Part shown: positions 63,197-64,000 of the stretch, in pieces | Position numbering within the stretch: position 1 is the stretch's first letter | How the letters are laid out: each line of letters opens with the position of its first letter | Assembly: GCF_002167005.1 (NCBI RefSeq) | Contig: NZ_NHTN01000021.1 | Span: forward strand, 1 to 64,000 | Direction of reading: 5' to 3' | From: Indiicoccus explosivorum | GTDB lineage: Bacteria > Bacillota > Bacilli > Bacillales_A > Planococcaceae | Length of the DNA stretch: 64,000 nucleotides | Position numbers and translations under genes: made by a program | Notes under the pieces: generated by a model | Databases searched by the model: none | Seen by the model: the letters and a program-made list of their open reading frames with translations, nothing else | What the model was told of the DNA's origin: nothing

Positions 63197-63208
63197 TGCG
63201 ATAACCTC

Positions 63209-63658
63209 CTAAGGCAGACTTACGCCGAGCAGTTCACTGAAGGCGTACCAGGATACGAATGAAAAAGTGATGGTGACAATGATGTTCGTGATCCATTTCC
63301 GGCGGCCGTTCACGATGAACAGAAGCGCGCCAAGGAACAGGATGGTGGAAAACAGGAATCCGACCGTTTCAAAAATCAGCGCGTATCCGATTCCCAGTGC
63401 GATGGTCGCGCCGATGAGCAGCGGTGTCCGCCCGCTCAGCATTTCCCTGATCTGCTCGTTGTCTTCGTGTGCCCGTCTCAGTTCCTGGAACAGGTAAATC
63501 ACACTGAAGACGAGCAGGAGAACCGAGACGCCCATCGGGAAATAAAGCGGCGCATCCGGGTTGCCGAGCTTCGCTTTCGGCAAGTTGTACGTTCCGAGCA
63601 GAAACACGATACTCAGCACCACCAAAAACACCGGCATCCCCATTTTGATTATTTTCAT
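63209..63658 (-). CDS. tctB: Tripartite tricarboxylate transporter, small subunit TctB (second copy)
   Basis: 149 residues and four membrane helices with PDAPLYFPMGVSVLLLVFSV (about 34-53), typical of TctB. GGGAGGAG before the ATG, and 12 nt before the tctA gene. Confidence 0.85.
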   Translation of the reverse strand: MKIIKMGMPVFLVVLSIVFLLGTYNLPKAKLGNPDAPLYFPMGVSVLLLVFSVIYLFQELRRAHEDNEQIREMLSGRTPLLIGATIALGIGYALIFETVGFLFSTILFLGALLFIVNGRRKWITNIIVTITFSFVSWYAFSELLGVSLP

Positions 63659-63693
63659 AGTTGCTCTCCTCCCGTCATCAGGTGGTCACAGAA

Positions 63694-64000
63694 TTACTGG
63701 CCGAGCCCTGAATCTTCCACGAGTCCTTCGTAAAGCTCTGTCTGCTCCGCGAAGAATTCGGCTGTTTCCGCGCTGTCTTTATAGAAACTGTCCCAGTCGT
63801 TGTTTTCGAGCAGTTTCGCCCACTGTTCCGTCTCTACGAGCGCGCCGATTTTTTCATCCCAATAAGCGATTTCCTCTTCCGTCATATCCGGCGGTCCCAT
63901 GACGCCTCTCCAGTGCGGGAATTCGACCGGAATGCCCTGTTCCACGTACGTCGGCACGTCTTCGATATCCGGCAGCCGTTCCGGTGAGGAAATGGCGATA
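63694..64000 (-). CDS. tctC: Tripartite tricarboxylate transporter binding protein TctC (partial, C-terminal end)
   Basis: About the last 101 residues; the gene continues beyond the window. The open frame reads through 63957 without a start signal into PERLPDIEDVPTYVEQG, the TctC-family PTxxEQG block, then FPHWRGVMGPPDMTEEEIAYW and a closing helical region. It is first of the tctCBA-tcuA operon and supplies solute binding. Confidence 0.85.
   Translation of the reverse strand, partial: IAISSPERLPDIEDVPTYVEQGIPVEFPHWRGVMGPPDMTEEEIAYWDEKIGALVETEQWAKLLENNDWDSFYKDSAETAEFFAEQTELYEGLVEDSGLGQ

Noticed and set aside
1-64000. tRNA or rRNA genes and an integrase with attachment sites for the AT-rich island
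   Set aside because: None was found by reading; the island edges show no tRNA gene, integrase or clear direct repeats, so its route of entry remains unknown.

Overview
The window looks like a chromosomal segment of a low-to-mid GC Gram-positive bacterium of the Bacillales, most likely Planococcaceae (Sporosarcina/Planococcus/Bhargavaea-like). The grounds are strong AGGAGG-type ribosome binding sites, GTG and TTG starts, lipobox lipoproteins, and Bacillus-type genes (ykoFEDC under a TPP riboswitch, ydhK, DUF817, DUF3221, DUF4181, a ywqB-like SWIM protein). The genus is inferred; no rRNA or tRNA gene was seen.

Region 1 (1-2.4 kb): a SWIM zinc-finger protein and a truncated relic of a DUF2397 protein (JetA of type III Wadjet). 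Region 2 (2.4-16.1 kb): a clearly AT-rich run of nine minus-strand genes. At its centre is an apparently intact type III restriction-modification pair (Mod and Res). Upstream in the same transcript lie an 88-aa protein, a DUF4145-like protein, a PLD/SNF2 helicase with a degenerate HKD motif, and a DUF4391 protein. Downstream lie a TIGR04141/DUF6119 protein, a membrane-anchored protein and a 66-aa stub. This is the best candidate for an undescribed multi-gene defence system.

Region 3 (16.4-25.2 kb): a PfpI/methyltransferase/GNAT operon; a 27-aa holin-like type I toxin with an overlapping antisense RNA; an NhaC antiporter between two near-identical 60-bp repeats; a HTH/PIN type II toxin-antitoxin pair; and small genes including glpQ and DUF817.

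Region 4 (25.2-35.2 kb): a sugar-acid (aldarate/hexuronate) catabolic locus. Glucarate dehydratase, KdgD and 2-oxoglutarate semialdehyde dehydrogenase convert glucarate to 2-oxoglutarate. A mannonate-dehydratase-like enzyme, a complete tripartite tricarboxylate transporter (TctABC) and two FadR-type GntR regulators accompany them. A nearly identical 29-bp element precedes kdgD and the second regulator gene.

Region 5 (35.4-57.2 kb): mixed housekeeping and accessory genes. It holds a TetR/MATE pair separated by sixteen 21-bp tandem repeats, an SDR, an M42 peptidase with an oligopeptide-binding lipoprotein, LysE, the TPP-riboswitch-controlled ykoFEDC operon, a two-component system divergent from an atypical MurE-like ligase, YdhK and DUF305 proteins, and a methyltransferase.

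Region 6 (57.5-64 kb): a CadD-like transporter, a small CxxC protein, a DASS-type anion transporter, and a tricarballylate-type locus (TcuA flavoprotein plus a second TctABC set, whose TctC runs off the window).
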